This document shows positions 1 through 11,854 of a DNA stretch of 64,000 nt, one piece after another. The notes under the pieces were generated by a model. That model saw only the letters and a program-made list of their open reading frames with translations, did not search any database and had not been told where the DNA came from. Location of the stretch: NCBI RefSeq assembly GCF_003254395.2, contig NC_037651.1, positions 6,888,001 to 6,952,000 of the forward strand, written 5' to 3'. Source of the DNA: Apis mellifera (taxonomy: Eukaryota; Arthropoda; Insecta; Hymenoptera; Apidae). A program made the translations under genes and the position numbers. Every line of letters begins with the position of its first letter. Position 1 is the stretch's first letter.

Positions 1-30
1 ATAATATAAAGTTTGAATTGTTTATTACAG

Positions 31-566
31 AGAATTCAAAGATTATAAAACGAGGTCGTATACCGAAAGGATTTTTATCTTCTAACACTGCATACATGTT
101 AGTTTATAAAAAAGTTACTTCTGAAAAACGAATAAATAATACAAAAAAAAATAAGTTAAAAAAATTAGATACAGAAACTAATAGCAATTATAACACAATG
201 CATGAAGAAAACCTCGTGATAGTTAAAGATAAATCAGTTTCATTAGATGAAGAAAAATGTAAATATGATACAATTTCCGTTTCGGATGTGAATAATTCTG
301 AGAAAATGTTAAAGCTTGGAATAGAGACTAAACAGGAAATGGAAATTTCGAAGGCATCAGAAAATATTGTAATGGAAGTATCTGTAAGAGAGGAGTCTAC
401 TTTTGATGAACAAAATGGCAAACATTACGAATTCGATAATAAAGAAAATCAGCATGATATATTTATCAAAAAATCATTAGCCAAAGTTGTGAAGATAGAC
501 TACAAACGTTTAAACGGTGCCGCACATAGAGCTATGAGTTGTGGGGAACGTGACTTTTACGAAGAG
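31..566 (+). CDS. USP48: USP48 exon: end of USP catalytic domain plus charged linker
   Basis: The acceptor TTTATTACAG ends at 30, and the donor GAG|GTCAGT starts at 567. The exon starts with two bases of a split codon and ends in phase 0. Residues 16-25 (SSNTAYMLVY) are the typical last beta strand of USP catalytic domains, just after the His box. Residues about 28-160 form a Lys/Glu/Asn-rich low-complexity linker with no recognisable domain. It seems much longer than the equivalent stretch in vertebrate USP48 as I remember it. The final residues (about 160-178, IDYKRLNG...YEE) look better conserved and lead into a helical segment encoded by the next exon. An antisense open frame at 188-421 is a shadow. 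Confidence 0.88.
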
Positions 567-629
567 GTCAGTATATTGAATTGTTTTTTTTTAATGATAT
601 TTATATAAAAATATTTTGTTATTTAACAG

Positions 630-731
630 ATGGAATTTGAAAATTGGGAAGTGAGTTCAACATTGCGTGATTTAGTGAGACAAGAAAATGTGAAACATGA
701 ATTGAGTTTATTGGCGACTCAACAAGAAAAA
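630..731 (+). CDS. USP48: USP48 exon: helical linker before DUSP1
   Basis: A 34-codon exon, phase 0 at both ends. The acceptor AACAG ends at 629 and the donor GTATAT starts at 732. It encodes residues 179-212, beginning MEFENWEV. The FENWE motif corresponds to the FEEW segment that follows the catalytic domain in vertebrate USP48. The remainder is a charged, probably coiled helix. Third-position GC is about 26% (9 of 34 codons, hand count), in line with the AT-rich surroundings. Confidence 0.85.
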
Positions 732-815
732 GTATATATTATAAATAATAAAAGATTAGAATTAAATAGTTAAATTAGAAATATTTTTTTATTATTAACA
801 ATATTTTTTTTATAG

Positions 816-1219
816 CAAAAGGAGATTGAAGATCAGAACTTAAAGAGACAACTTGTCATAGATGTATATAATATTATTTCGAATATAATTTCATGGGAGA
901 AATATCAATGGATTCCAAGTGATTGGTTATCAAAATGGCTAAATGGACATTCATTCATCGATGGGGTGCCACCAATAGATAATTCTACATTGATGTGTAC
1001 GCATTATCGACTTGATCCTTTAAAAGTGAATCGGGCAAAATGTATTCCTATAGCTGCTGCAGATATACTTTATGAAAAATATCGTGGTGGACCACGTTTG
1101 GATGAAAACTCTTTTTGCGAAGTTTGTGTGAAACGTCGATATAAATTACTTCGTTTCAAGATGTCACTTGAACGTGATTACAAGGAAGTTAGTGAACTTA
1201 TTCGCAATTTTAAAGAACC
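816..1219 (+). CDS. USP48: USP48 exon: first DUSP domain
   Basis: The acceptor TTTATAG ends at 815. A strong donor, GTAAGT, starts at 1220. The exon runs from phase 0 to phase 2. It encodes residues 213-346: a charged helix to about 243, then a DUSP domain (domain found in ubiquitin-specific proteases) from WIPSDWLSKWL (244-254) through YRGGPRL (301-307). A C-x-H pair (Cys273, His275) and a C-x-x-C pair (Cys313, Cys316) recur in each DUSP unit of this protein and may bind a metal, which is an inference. DUSP domains mediate protein contacts and position substrates. Confidence 0.92.
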
Positions 1220-1299
1220 GTAAGTTTTCTGTATTAATTATAATTTAAACCAATAAATCATTTTATAAAATAAAACAAATTTTACTTTCATGATAATAG

Positions 1300-1663
1300 A
1301 TTCGAGACTAGTTATGTTGTGGGTGCTGATTCATTGAGATCGTGGCGAAGACTTGCAATGGAAAAATTTATGGACGATATGGAACAAGAAATTGAGGATG
1401 AAGATTGTCAAGATCCGAATAGTATTCAAGAAGATAGGAAAAGTGAAAGCAAGGAAAGTGAACGAATAAAGGAATCAGGAGAGGGAGAAGAGAACGAAGT
1501 TATAATTTATTTCAACGAAGATTTACTTTGTGAGCATGGTTCATTGAAAACACCAGATTCAACAAGAAAAATAGTACCCCGCGAAGCTTGGATGATACTT
1601 CGAAAATACTTTCCAGGATCTAAGGAGTATCCTATCGGTTCTAGCTCATGTTCCATTTGCGAG
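1300..1663 (+). CDS. USP48: USP48 exon: second DUSP domain with acidic insert
   Basis: The acceptor AATAG ends at 1299. The first base completes a proline codon split across the intron. The donor GAG|GTATTT starts at 1664, phase 0. Residues 348-468 start with a SLRSWRRLAM block (358-367), the entry helix of the second DUSP domain. Then comes a roughly 50-residue Asp/Glu/Ser-rich insert, followed by FNEDLLCEHG (Cys424, His426), the PREAW helix and a C-x-x-C pair (Cys464, Cys467). Vertebrate USP48 has a comparable acidic insert at this point. Confidence 0.92.
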
Positions 1664-1739
1664 GTATTTTTTCGGAATTATATTTGAAATAAAAATGAAA
1701 TTATTTTATATTTTAATATCGAGGTATTTTTTCGTTAAG

Positions 1740-1924
1740 GAAAAAATGGAAAATGCACAAAAGGCAAAAAAAGATGATAAAATAAAAGCCAAACAACAAA
1801 AGGACGAGTTAAATGATTTATATCATGGTAAAAATAGAAATGAAATATTAAAATGTGAAGAGCCAGAAAAAGCATTTTATATCGTGGAGAAGGGATTTTT
1901 GGACAGTTGGCGTTCTTTCCTTCG
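1740..1924 (+). CDS. USP48: USP48 exon: linker and start of third DUSP domain
   Basis: The acceptor TTAAG ends at 1739. The donor GTGAGT starts at 1925 and splits an arginine codon (phase 2). Residues 469-529 are a Lys/Glu-rich helix followed by FYIVEKGFLDSWRSFL (about 514-529), the first helix of the third DUSP domain. The upstream AG at 1722-1723 is excluded as acceptor because it would give an in-frame stop after four codons. The next exon lies about 16 kb away, but the domain continues there without interruption. Confidence 0.88.
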
Positions 1925-1960
1925 GTGAGTTTATTGTATATTTTTTTACACTTTTCAATA

Positions 1961-1968
<8 letters not shown>

Positions 1969-2000
<32 letters not shown>
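1969..2000. repeat. (TA)n microsatellite
   Basis: About 16 TA units just inside the 16-kb intron, directly next to the 27-bp-arm inverted repeat at 2004-2060. Confidence 0.95.
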
Positions 2001-2003
<3 letters not shown>

Positions 2004-2008
<5 letters not shown>

Positions 2009-2060
2009 TTATTAAAAATAAGTAGAAATAAGCTATTTCTACTTATTTTTAATAATTATA
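2004..2060. repeat. Perfect inverted repeat, 27-bp arms, 3-nt loop
   Basis: Bases 2004-2030 are the exact reverse complement of 2034-2060, separated only by AGC (2031-2033). The arms are AT-rich but not simple repeat (they contain AAGTAGAAATA / TATTTCTACTT). On RNA it would form a 27-bp hairpin with a tight loop. It could be a small hairpin transposon relic, a template-switch palindrome, or a structured element early in the intron. Confidence 0.95.
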
Positions 2061-2544
2061 TTGATAAGCAATAGATAATAAAATTTCATTAAAATGTCTA
2101 TTAAAAATAGATAATTTTTTAAATTTAAAATTTCCGCCAAATTACATATCGAATTATTTCAATAAAACGCCTACAGATGGTACTAGTAGGTAGTATTCTC
2201 TATTTAAGAATTCTAAAGAGATATTCTTATAATTTTTTTATTTTTAATTTTACTAATAAATTATTTAATATGATTGCAAATATTATTTATTTATTATTGT
2301 TTTTATTTTGTAATCATATTTTTTATTAATTTTTAATGAGAAATTTTATACTATATTATATTTTATATTATATTTATGTGGTGATTTTAAACGCGCGAAT
2401 TGATATATTTAATTTATCAAGAATTTTATATTTAAGAATAAGAATATTAACATCTTTTATAATTTATTAAATTGGTGCGTAATTTACTTTTTTAAAATAA
2501 TATTTATCATTTGTGATTAAAATTTTTATGCAATAAAAATAAAT

Positions 2545-2548
2545 ACAT

Positions 2549-2598
<50 letters not shown>

Positions 2599-2600
2599 AT
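2545..2600. repeat. Compound CA/TA/TG microsatellite
   Basis: ACACAC passes into about 15 AT units and then GTATGTAT, a typical compound dinucleotide tract. Confidence 0.93.
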
Positions 2601-5455
2601 TTGAAATTAGGTACATTTGTATTTTGTATGTAGATATTTTTTATAAAATAGCGTGTAAAAAAACGTTAATAATTAACTAAAAATTTTTCACTTAAAGATC
2701 AAATTCTTTATTATTACTAGCAAAAAATAAGTTCCACAAAAATACATTTCACATGTCTTTCACAAATTTGAGTATAGCAATAACATTTTTATCGTTTCTT
2801 TTTGTTACAAGCAAATATAAAAATTAGAAATAAAATTAGATAGAATTAAAAAATAGAAATAAAAAGATGGAACATATTTTTAGTTAATCTCAACAATCAG
2901 AATCCAACATGAAATTAGAAATTCTCAAACTTATATTTCTTTCTCAAAATCATATTTGATGAAAATCTTTTTACTTTTATATCATTTCAAATCAAGAAGA
3001 TCCACATTCTTGAATCTTAGAAGATCCAACTATATATATACTTTACAACATGATAGAAGAACCATAGAAGGGAACAAACAAAGGAGAAAGAAAGAGGGTG
3101 TAGAAAAGAGATAGTAGGGGACGCATTAACGAGCTTTTCCTAATTATGAGAAAAAACTGGACTGTACGATTAAGGGCTGTGCCGCTCCTTCCCTCATACC
3201 CTATGTGTGGATGGTGGGCCAGGAGAGCAACGTGGAAAACTAATTGAAACCGCCTAACGACTCGCCGCCAAATGATACATCAGCCTTGAGGAAACTCTCC
3301 CTACTGTCTTAATACCGTTTCGCCTTATTCGATGTTCATCGGCCATCGAGCAATTTCGTCTTTTCCTTTTCCTTTTCTGGCTCATTTTTGGTAACGATAT
3401 TCGAACGATATTCCCTTAAGCTGGATTTTGTTTTCGTGTATTAATTATTGCATATTCAATGGAAAATCGAAAACGCATTTGCACGAACAGTTTATTCTTT
3501 TTGATTCTTGATACAATTTTCATTTTCAATTCGTTTTTATAAATTTCCAATTTAAATCTCTTATCAAATAATTATAACATGGGCATAAAATTATGATAAG
3601 ACATTATCATTTATTAATTTTGCTGAAGATAAAAGCAATATATAATGATCAGAAAGGAAAGGAAAGGTGAAAAGTTCAAATCTCAAATCTCTAATTTATA
3701 AATTTGGTCTTGTTTGCTTTTCATCGTGACACTTTGTTGTCCACCCAACTATTCCTCCCATCCTGGAATAAGAAATGATAAATAATCCTATTTTTCCAAT
3801 GAGATGGATATCAACCTCTAGAAGGGCCTCTTCAAAAGTAGTATTTAAATTCTTCTTCATCTCATTCTCATTATAATTTGTTGTTTCTATAATGTAAAAT
3901 AATTCTCTCCAATTGTTCGCCCAAAGTGTCACTTTTGGCCAGGATGAAATTAAGTCTGTCCCAAAATTGGGGTTAAATCTTTTCTGACACGATGAAGAGA
4001 GAAAGAGAGAGAAAGAGAGAAAGAAAGAAAAAAAGCTTTTAATGTTTGGACGGATGTTACACCCGCGTGGGATGATCACACACACACACGTATGCTTCCT
4101 CTCGGATGCTCAAGATTGACGGATTCAAATTTGCCTGGGCTTAAGTCCACCGGGTTCCACCGGGTTTACGGACAGCCGGCTAAACTGGGATCAACCCTTT
4201 GCGCGGATTACAACGTGTGTCATGTCACGCTTGATTTCGGTACAGGCGAAAAGGGGGTGTGAAAACGAGGAACAAGTGGCCGCCCCTCCTCTTTGCCGCT
4301 CGTGTATTTAAAATAGCACAGGAGACGGGGACTAATTAACCGCTCGTAAAAAAGGATCGCAACGCGATTATCGATCCGATTAAATTTTAATAAGGCTTGA
4401 TTATTGAATAGCCCCGTGGCCATTTCTCCTCGATTTTTTTCGAATAAAATCTCTCGAAGAATGTTTCAAGGATGCAACGCGTACGAAAATTTACATTTCT
4501 CGTATGGAAGAAAGAAAATCGGATCCTTTCGCGAAATTTTTAATCAGAACGTTAAATTCCACGTTATTCTTCTGTAAAAAAAAAAGAAACGATGACAACG
4601 ATTCGAAGAATGCCGGCAGAATTTTACTTGGGCATACCATGGACGAAAATGTTGCTCCGCCCCATCGAGGAAGGGAAAAGGTGAAAAATATTTTTACGGA
4701 CCAGGGAGCCACCATTGTCTTTTCTCGATGATTAATCCTTCCCTCCTCCTTTTTTTCCCGCTAATTATCGAATTCTCGCGGATTCCTTCCTCCATTCACG
4801 CGAAAGTTTGCACACGAAAATTTACAATTCTCGCGAGACACAAATTTTATTTCAATCGAATATATCACAAGTCTCTCCAAGTTTCCAGTTTTCCAAGATT
4901 AAAAAAGAATCAATGAGACTTCAAACTTTAGGGAATTAAATTTTCCACATCGATTCCATTATTTTTACATTATATAGAGATATCTATACCGAGAATTTCT
5001 TAATCGGAAAAGAAAGATTCTTCTGATTTTCTTCTGAAATCTTTGATTCGATGGAGCATAAAGATAATATGGTCCGGATGTATCGGTCGTTCCATTTTAT
5101 TAACAATTAAGTAGAGGGGCCGAATTTAATCGATTTGGACGAGTGGTCTTCGTGAAAGCAGGAAGCTCTCCTCCGGGAAAACAAATGGTGTCGCGGATTG
5201 CAATCTGTTCGACTCGCCTCCGAACAAAGTCCTCCGCCAATCCGTCAACGTCACCTGGATGGATCTGCGAAAGGATTAGGTATTTGCATAGACGATCGCT
5301 CAACTTCTATCGAGAAAGAGGGCTCCCCCTCTCCTCTCTCTCTTTCTTTTTTTTCCCATTGGCTTCAGACGTTGTTAAACTTTCTCGCGATGCATCCGCG
5401 ACGGGACGAATCCTGCTAAGCGTATAAAGCTTGGAAATATTATTTCTTCAAATAA

Positions 5456-6440
5456 GGGGAAATTGGAAATTGTCTCGATCGTTGAATTTTCGAATGAATA
5501 ATTTTTTTCAAAGATGTTTTCGAAAATAATTAGATTCGCACGTAAGAAACAGAAATCGTTTCTCACTATTGAAAGAAGAAAATACTCCGATTTGTAACAC
5601 GGTGAAGAAGAAGAAGAAGAAACAAAGTAACACGGTGAAGAAGAGGAAGAAGAAACAAAGTATAGAAAAAATGATCCTAATCAAGACATCTTGAAAATGA
5701 CGGTGAGGTTCTTCACGGAAATTGGAAATTGTCCTGATTGGAATCATCGAATCAAATTTTCGAATGAATAATTTTTTTCAAAGATGTTTTCGAAAATAAT
5801 TAGATTCGCACGTAAAAAACAAGAATCGTTTCTCACGATTGAAAGAGAGAGAAAATGAATAGAATACTTGGAAACCGATTTGTTGAACACGGTGAAGAAG
5901 AAGAAGAAGAAACAAAATATCCATAGAAAGAATGATCCGAATCAAGACATCTTGAAAATGAGATTCTTCACGGAAATTGGAAATTGTTCCGATTGGAATT
6001 ATTGAATCAAATTTTCGAATGAATAATTTTTTTCAAAGATGAAAATAATTAGATTCGCACATAAGAAACAGAGATCGTTTCTCACGATTGAAAGAGAGAG
6101 AAAATACTTGGAAACCGATTTGTAACACGGTGAAGAAGAAGAAGAAGAAGAAACAAAGTATCCATAGAAAGAATCAAGACATCTTGAAAATGATGGTGAA
6201 GTTCTTCACGGAAATTAGAAATTGTCCCAATTGGAATTATTGAATCAAATTTTCGAATGAATAATTTTTTTCAAAGATGAAAATAATTAGATTCGCACAG
6301 GGATCGTTTCTCACGATTGAAAGAAGAAAATATTCGAAAACCGATTTGTAACACGGTGAAGAAGAAGAAGAAGAAGAAACAAAGTATCCATAGAAAGAAT
6401 GATCCGAATCAGAAGACATCTTGAAAATGACGGTGAGAAG
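5456..6440. repeat. Tandem array, about 4 units of 230-260 bp
   Basis: The anchor CATCTTGAAAATGA recurs at about 5688, 5949, 6181 and 6418. Each unit also contains ACACGGTGAAGAAGAAG, a GAATGATCC segment and GAATGAATAATTTTTTTCAAAG. Units differ by indels, partly in the GAA tract. Antisense open frames here are products of the GAA/TTC tract. Confidence 0.92.
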
Positions 6441-7040
6441 AGGTCTCTCTCTCTCTCTCTCTCGAGAAAGAGAGACTCGAGCTCCGTTAAATAATTATTA
6501 ATGATGATCGGGGCGAAAGCGTGGCTCTGATCGTGTTGACACTGCATTGTAAGCCTCAGACAATGGTCCACGGTGGCTTTCTGAAGCGTGTTGCCTATGG
6601 TCTTGGAGGATGGAGGAGAGGATGGGGAGAGGGCAGGGTCCGTAATTAATAACTTGGAATTGATTAAGGTGTCAGATAAGTCCATGGAGTCGCTCCTTCC
6701 CTTCTCCTCTCGCTCTCGCCTCTCTTTCCTCATCGGCGCGACGCGTTACGATATGATTAATAATTTCGAGATAACGCTCGTCGTCCCTTTGCATCATCGT
6801 CCCTTTCGCGAGAGCGAGGCCGATTCCCACTTACGGTCTCATAAATGACTAATTATCCCCACCGTTCTCCCCCCTCCCCCGTTTTCTGGTCACTTTCTGC
6901 TCCTAAGAGGAGGGGCGAGGGTCGAGACGTTTGCTTTCCATCTCCATCGATTTCGATTCTTCGAATCGTTTGGATTAGGAGCATTGTTAGCATATTGGAA
7001 TAAATTTTGAAACAAATTTTCTTTGGATATTCGATAAGAA

Positions 7041-7133
7041 TCCATAGAAAGAATGATCCAAATCAGAAGACATCTTGAAAATGACGGTATAATAATTATT
7101 AATAATTATTAATGATGATCGGGGCGAAAGCGT
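7041..7133. repeat. Displaced partial copy of 6387-6523
   Basis: It shares TCCATAGAAAGAATGATCC, AGAAGACATCTTGAAAATGACGG and AATGATGATCGGGGCGAAAGC with 6387-6523. It lacks the CT microsatellite and flank found at about 6433-6486 in the other copy. It is direct, about 0.65 kb away, and separated by unrelated sequence. Confidence 0.88.
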
Positions 7134-8149
7134 CGTTCTTTTGACAAAAGATTTTCCAGAGTCGTCATCGAATTATTTTTCGATTTGCTTTTGTTCTTCT
7201 TATTCGATATTCGATTTCATCTCGGTTTACTTTCGCTCGAGACAAATTCTTCCTCGATTTAGATGACGAAAGATAGATATATTATCGCCAAATGCCAATT
7301 TCGTGTATCGATCTTCGAATCTCCTCTCCTCTTTACCAAAATTTTCAATAATTTCCGGTTATATCCTCCTCCTCTCTCAGATATATACTGTTCTTCGGTA
7401 TCGAGCACTCCTCGTGTCTACATCAAGATTTAACTTCAGCCAGGGTGGTGCCGAACAAATTCCGACTATTTTGCGTATATTTGGCAGAGGGGTGCCGTTT
7501 GCAGGGAGGGTTGGAGGGGGGAGGGTGGCCACGGAAGGAAAACTATAAATCATTCGACGAGGCGTGCTGCGTGCTGAAGAAGAAGGGACATCGAGGGAGG
7601 GGGTTCGATGGGGTTGGTAGTCGTCGTGCATCGAGTCGCGAAATCCAACTACCCTTAAATAAGTTGATTCATTGCAGCAGGCCTTCTGCGACCTTCAGCG
7701 TGGGGCAACGAAGCAACAACCCCCCTTTTCCTCCCTTCCTTGGAGCCACTCGACACTTTCCACCGTCTCTCCTTTCTTTTTTTCCTTCCCTCCCTTTCCC
7801 CATCCTTTCTTTCTTCCTCTTCCTGAACATAGATAAACTTAAACATCGGTTATTTTCTAATTTGTCGAAGAGAATTATCGTCGTCTCTCTTTCTCGAAGA
7901 AGAGGAAGAAGAAGAAGAGGGGAAAAAAGGGGGGAAGAACGCGAGGGAAGAAGCGTTTCGATTAAATTCGATCGAAGAAATGAGTAATGGGTTGGTGGAA
8001 CGCGTATTTTCGCATTAAGTTAAGAGTAGCTTCATAAAATCGTGGATGTCAATTACCGGTGAGAGTAGTTCACCCTCCTCCTTCTCTTCCTCCTCCAGGA
8101 TGAATCGGGACGAATGAATTATCGAAAATGTCGATAATTCATCGATGGA

Positions 8150-9000
8150 AACGAGTTTGAATTTCTTGGACGGAAACGGATCAACGAAACTACCCTTCCT
8201 CGCCAAGGGGATAAATATTTCTCGTAAGGAGGAAGATTTTCGACTAACAGGCTTGCCATATCTCGTCGAAGACAAAATTGAAGTAAGAAAATGAATTCTT
8301 CTCACTTGAATTCTTCTTCTTTAGAAATCAGAAGAGAAAAATCCGATTCTTAACCAAAACTCGCGCGAGAAGACGTTAGAGAGCTGCTAGTTTTGAAAAT
8401 GAGCGAAAGATTTCACGAGTTCTTGCGAATTTTTTGGAATTTTGTGGACGGAAATAGATCAACGAAACTACCTCTTCTCGCCAAGAGAATAAATATTTCT
8501 CGTAAGGAACAAGGAGGAAGATTTTCAATTGACAGACTTGCCTATATATAATCTCGTTGAGGACAAAATTGAAGTAAGAAAATGAATTCTTCTTCTCGAG
8601 AAATCAGAAGAGAAAAATCCGATTCTTAACCAAAACTCGTGCGAGAAGACGTTAGAGAGCCGCTAGTTTTGAAAATGAAAGAACGCGAAAGATTTCACGA
8701 GTTCTTGCGAATTTTTTGGAATTTTTTGAACAGAAACGGATCAACGAAACTACCCCTTTTCGCCAAGAAAATAAATATTTCTTCTATAGTGTAAGGAACA
8801 AGGAGGAAGATTTTCAACTGACAGACTTGCCTATATATAATCTCATCGAGGAGTCACGGACAAGATTGAAGCGAGAAAATTTGTGAAAATGAATTCTTCT
8901 TCTCGATAAATCAGAAGAGAAAAATCCGATTCTTATTAACCAAAACTCGCGCGAGAAGAGAGCCGCTAGTTTCGAAAACTAAAGATTTCACGAATTCTTG
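8150..9000. repeat. Tandem array, 3 units of about 280 bp
   Basis: TCAACGAAAC recurs at 8181, 8459 and 8741. Each unit carries AATAAATATTTCT, a GAAGTAAGAAAATGAATTC-like segment, AGAAGAGAAAAATCCGATTC and CAAAACTCG(C/T)GCGAGAAG. The last unit is slightly rearranged. Confidence 0.93.
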
Positions 9001-9277
9001 CGAGCGAGGGCGGAGGACACAGGTTTTATCTTTCTTCTCATTAAACGCTGCCAAGAGCAAACCCTGAAAACCTAATGAACTCGGGTTGGAGAGACGTTTC
9101 TTTTCTCTCTTTCTCTCCCTCTCCGTGAAACCGATGAAAGAGCCGGGAAACGTAGAAAAGTAGCGAGGCGAAGAGATGGAGAGGAGAAGGAGAAGGAGAA
9201 GAAGAAGAAGAAGAGAGAGAGGAGAGCTCGCTTCGCCCGAGCACTGATGATAGTTTTTGCTCGGCAAGATTTTTTGC

Positions 9278-9352
9278 CACCACCCCCAGTAGCCACCCCC
9301 GGGGGTGGATGATATATGACCGCCCCCGAGACACTGGCCACCCCCAGTGGGG
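9278..9352. promoter_or_regulatory. CACCC-box cluster with 16-bp perfect palindrome
   Basis: CACCCCC occurs at least three times within 75 bp. Bases 9293-9308 form a perfect palindrome of CCACCCCC and GGGGGTGG. A second inverted pair, CACTGG...CCAGTG, lies at about 9333-9350. CACCC boxes are classical Sp1/KLF zinc-finger sites; function here is inferred only. Confidence 0.4.
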
Positions 9353-9550
9353 AAGGAGGGAGGGGGGAAGAGGCGGAGAAGGAGAAAAAGAGACGGGGCG
9401 AGGGAGATACATCCTGATTCCGGAAGAATTCCTTATGTACGTGCGCGTGCATTTGTGTTTCAAAGCGGCGATCGTTAGCGCCAAACTTGGCCGAATTTAT
9501 GGCCAGCCCCCTTCCAAAATCGTGGTAACGGGTATTTGATTGTTTTTTTT

Positions 9551-9978
9551 TTATCAATCATTAATGATTATTGTATTTCATTTATCGAAGGGAAAGATGG
9601 AAGAAGGGTGGAAAGGATTTCTCGCGTTTTGGACTTGGATACAATTTATGAAGTGTTAATACTAATATCGACGATTCAATTTCCATTTATTTATTTCCTT
9701 AGATGAAATTGTAGTGTCTGTAAAAGAAAGGTGGATTCTTTAATATTCTTCTTACTTCATATCGTTCTTTTTATCAATCATTAATGATTATTGTATTTCA
9801 TTTATCGAAGGGAAAGATGGAAAAAGGGTGGAAAGGGTTTCTCGCGCTTTGGACTTTATGATACAATTTATGAAGTGTTAATACTATCGACGATTCAATT
9901 TCCATTTATTTATTTCCTTAGATAAAATCGTAGTGTCTGTAAAAGAAAGGTGGATTCTTTAATATTCTTCTTACTTCT
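9551..9978. repeat. Direct duplication of about 220 bp, 2 copies
   Basis: TTATCAATCATTAATGATTA begins at 9551 and again at 9771. About 200 bp following are nearly identical in both copies, ending TTCTTCTTACTTC. The high identity suggests a recent duplication. Confidence 0.95.
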
Positions 9979-11838
9979 TCACATCTCTTTTTCTCGTCAT
10001 TGTTCCATTACTCTTCCAAAAATTTTCGTTTCTACGTACAAACCTTCTCTTTCAATTTTCTTCCATTTATGCTAAGACACGAAGATCTTACGATATTATT
10101 TTTTTTTCCTTTCAAAAATTTCCTTTTGACCGTATATCCAATCCAATCCAGAAATCGATTTCGAAAATCTCGAATTACTTTTCATCGTCAAAAAAAAAAA
10201 AGATCTCTCGTTTTATCGCGATACGTAAGAACTAACTCCCCCTTTCCTACTTTGTTGTTCCAACCGTGTATGGGTGTGTGTATCGCGGGAATAATTCGGA
10301 GCGCGTGATCGACTTATCGAAAGGATGGAAACGAGATTACGCCGTTGATCGGCTCGATTTTCATATCGCGGCGGATGGAAGGCACGTTCGATCGAGGGCC
10401 GATCATTTCCCCGCAACGGTGCCAATGTAAATAGACGGTGGGCGACTGAGCATGGCCGGCCGGCTATGGTTTTTCGTGGTGTATCGCGGTAGCCGATGGT
10501 CACGCCTGGCGTGCAAGCTACGCGTGTTGCTCCCTTGATCGGGAACGCTCGATCGGTTTTGAGAAATCGAGCAAAAACGGGGCGCAGGCGGTGCAACGAT
10601 TCGCCGCTCCCTCTGCCTCTCTGCCTATCTCTCTCTCTCTCTTTCTCTGCCTATCTCTATCTCTCTCTCTCTCGCAACCTCGTTTCGAGAAACGGCCGCA
10701 TGCGATATTTTCCTGGATCCATTCTCTCTCGCCATTTTTTCCCTCTCTTTCTCGAATCCTGTTGTTCAACGTAACTTTTGCTCCTTTTAACCCCTTTTTC
10801 GAATCAATTTTTTAAATCGAATAGGCTTTTTGGTTTTCGTAGAATGCGAATTCGAGAGGAAGAGTTTGGAGAATCGGGGTGGAAGGATTAAGATTAAGAT
10901 ACGAGTCAAGGTTTTTTTTTCTCGAAATATTCGAAACGGAGCGAGTTATCGAGCATTGCTCGCTTCCACGAGCGAATATTCGATACCAGAGGAGAGGAGA
11001 ATCACCCTTTGTGGTCGGCCGGTGGTTACCGATGGTTATTTTGTACGGAATCATTCCTGCCGATTATCCGACCGCTGTGACGTTTTCTGAACTTATCCTC
11101 CTCCCAACAGTTCCAACTACTTCCGTGAACTGTAATTCCGAATGCCCGAATGACGATGGAAAATATCACTTTGTTGTTGGCCATCTTCTATTTTCTAAAA
11201 AAAAAGAGAAGAAAAGAAAAGAGACTCTCCACTTGCGAGAAAGGAAAGGGTAGCGATACGATGACGAATTCTCGACCAATGCGAAAATTCTTGGCTTACT
11301 TTGTTCGTCCAAAAATGTTCCAAAAAAAAAGAAAAGAAAAAAAAACGAGAGAAAAAAGAATATAAATAAAAGAACCATCTCGTCTCTCGAGAGACGTTCT
11401 CGAAGGGAGAGGATAAAAAGATTCTCTTCTCGCACACATCTTTTAAGATTCCTCGAACGTTTGAAGAAAGGGAGAGGGTGTTGCTCCACCTTTGGAATCG
11501 GGGGGGGAGGGAGGGGGGGTTATCGTCTCGATTTTCGAGCCGCCCTCCTCCACTCCCCTCCTTGCCCCGCTTGCAGGATCACGGTCCAGGGCGGCTGCAT
11601 ACCGTGATCGTCGAACCATCGTCCACGGATTTCGTTTTTACCGCGGCAAAACTCTGCCGGCCGATCTTCTTGTTTGCTCAGGGAGAGAGAGAGAGAGGGG
11701 AGGGGAGGGTTCGCGACGAAGGTAACGTTCGGATAAGGAGGGACCCTGCGCGGGACTAAATTTACGCCGGTCTGTTACCGTAGTTGACCGCGGCAGGATG
11801 TCGATTATCGATGCTTTTTGCCAGCATCCCCTCCCTCT

Positions 11839-11854
11839 CCCCCCCCCCCCCCCC
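11839..11854. repeat. Poly-C run
   Basis: Sixteen consecutive C, an unusual homopolymer for this AT-rich genome. Confidence 0.9.
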
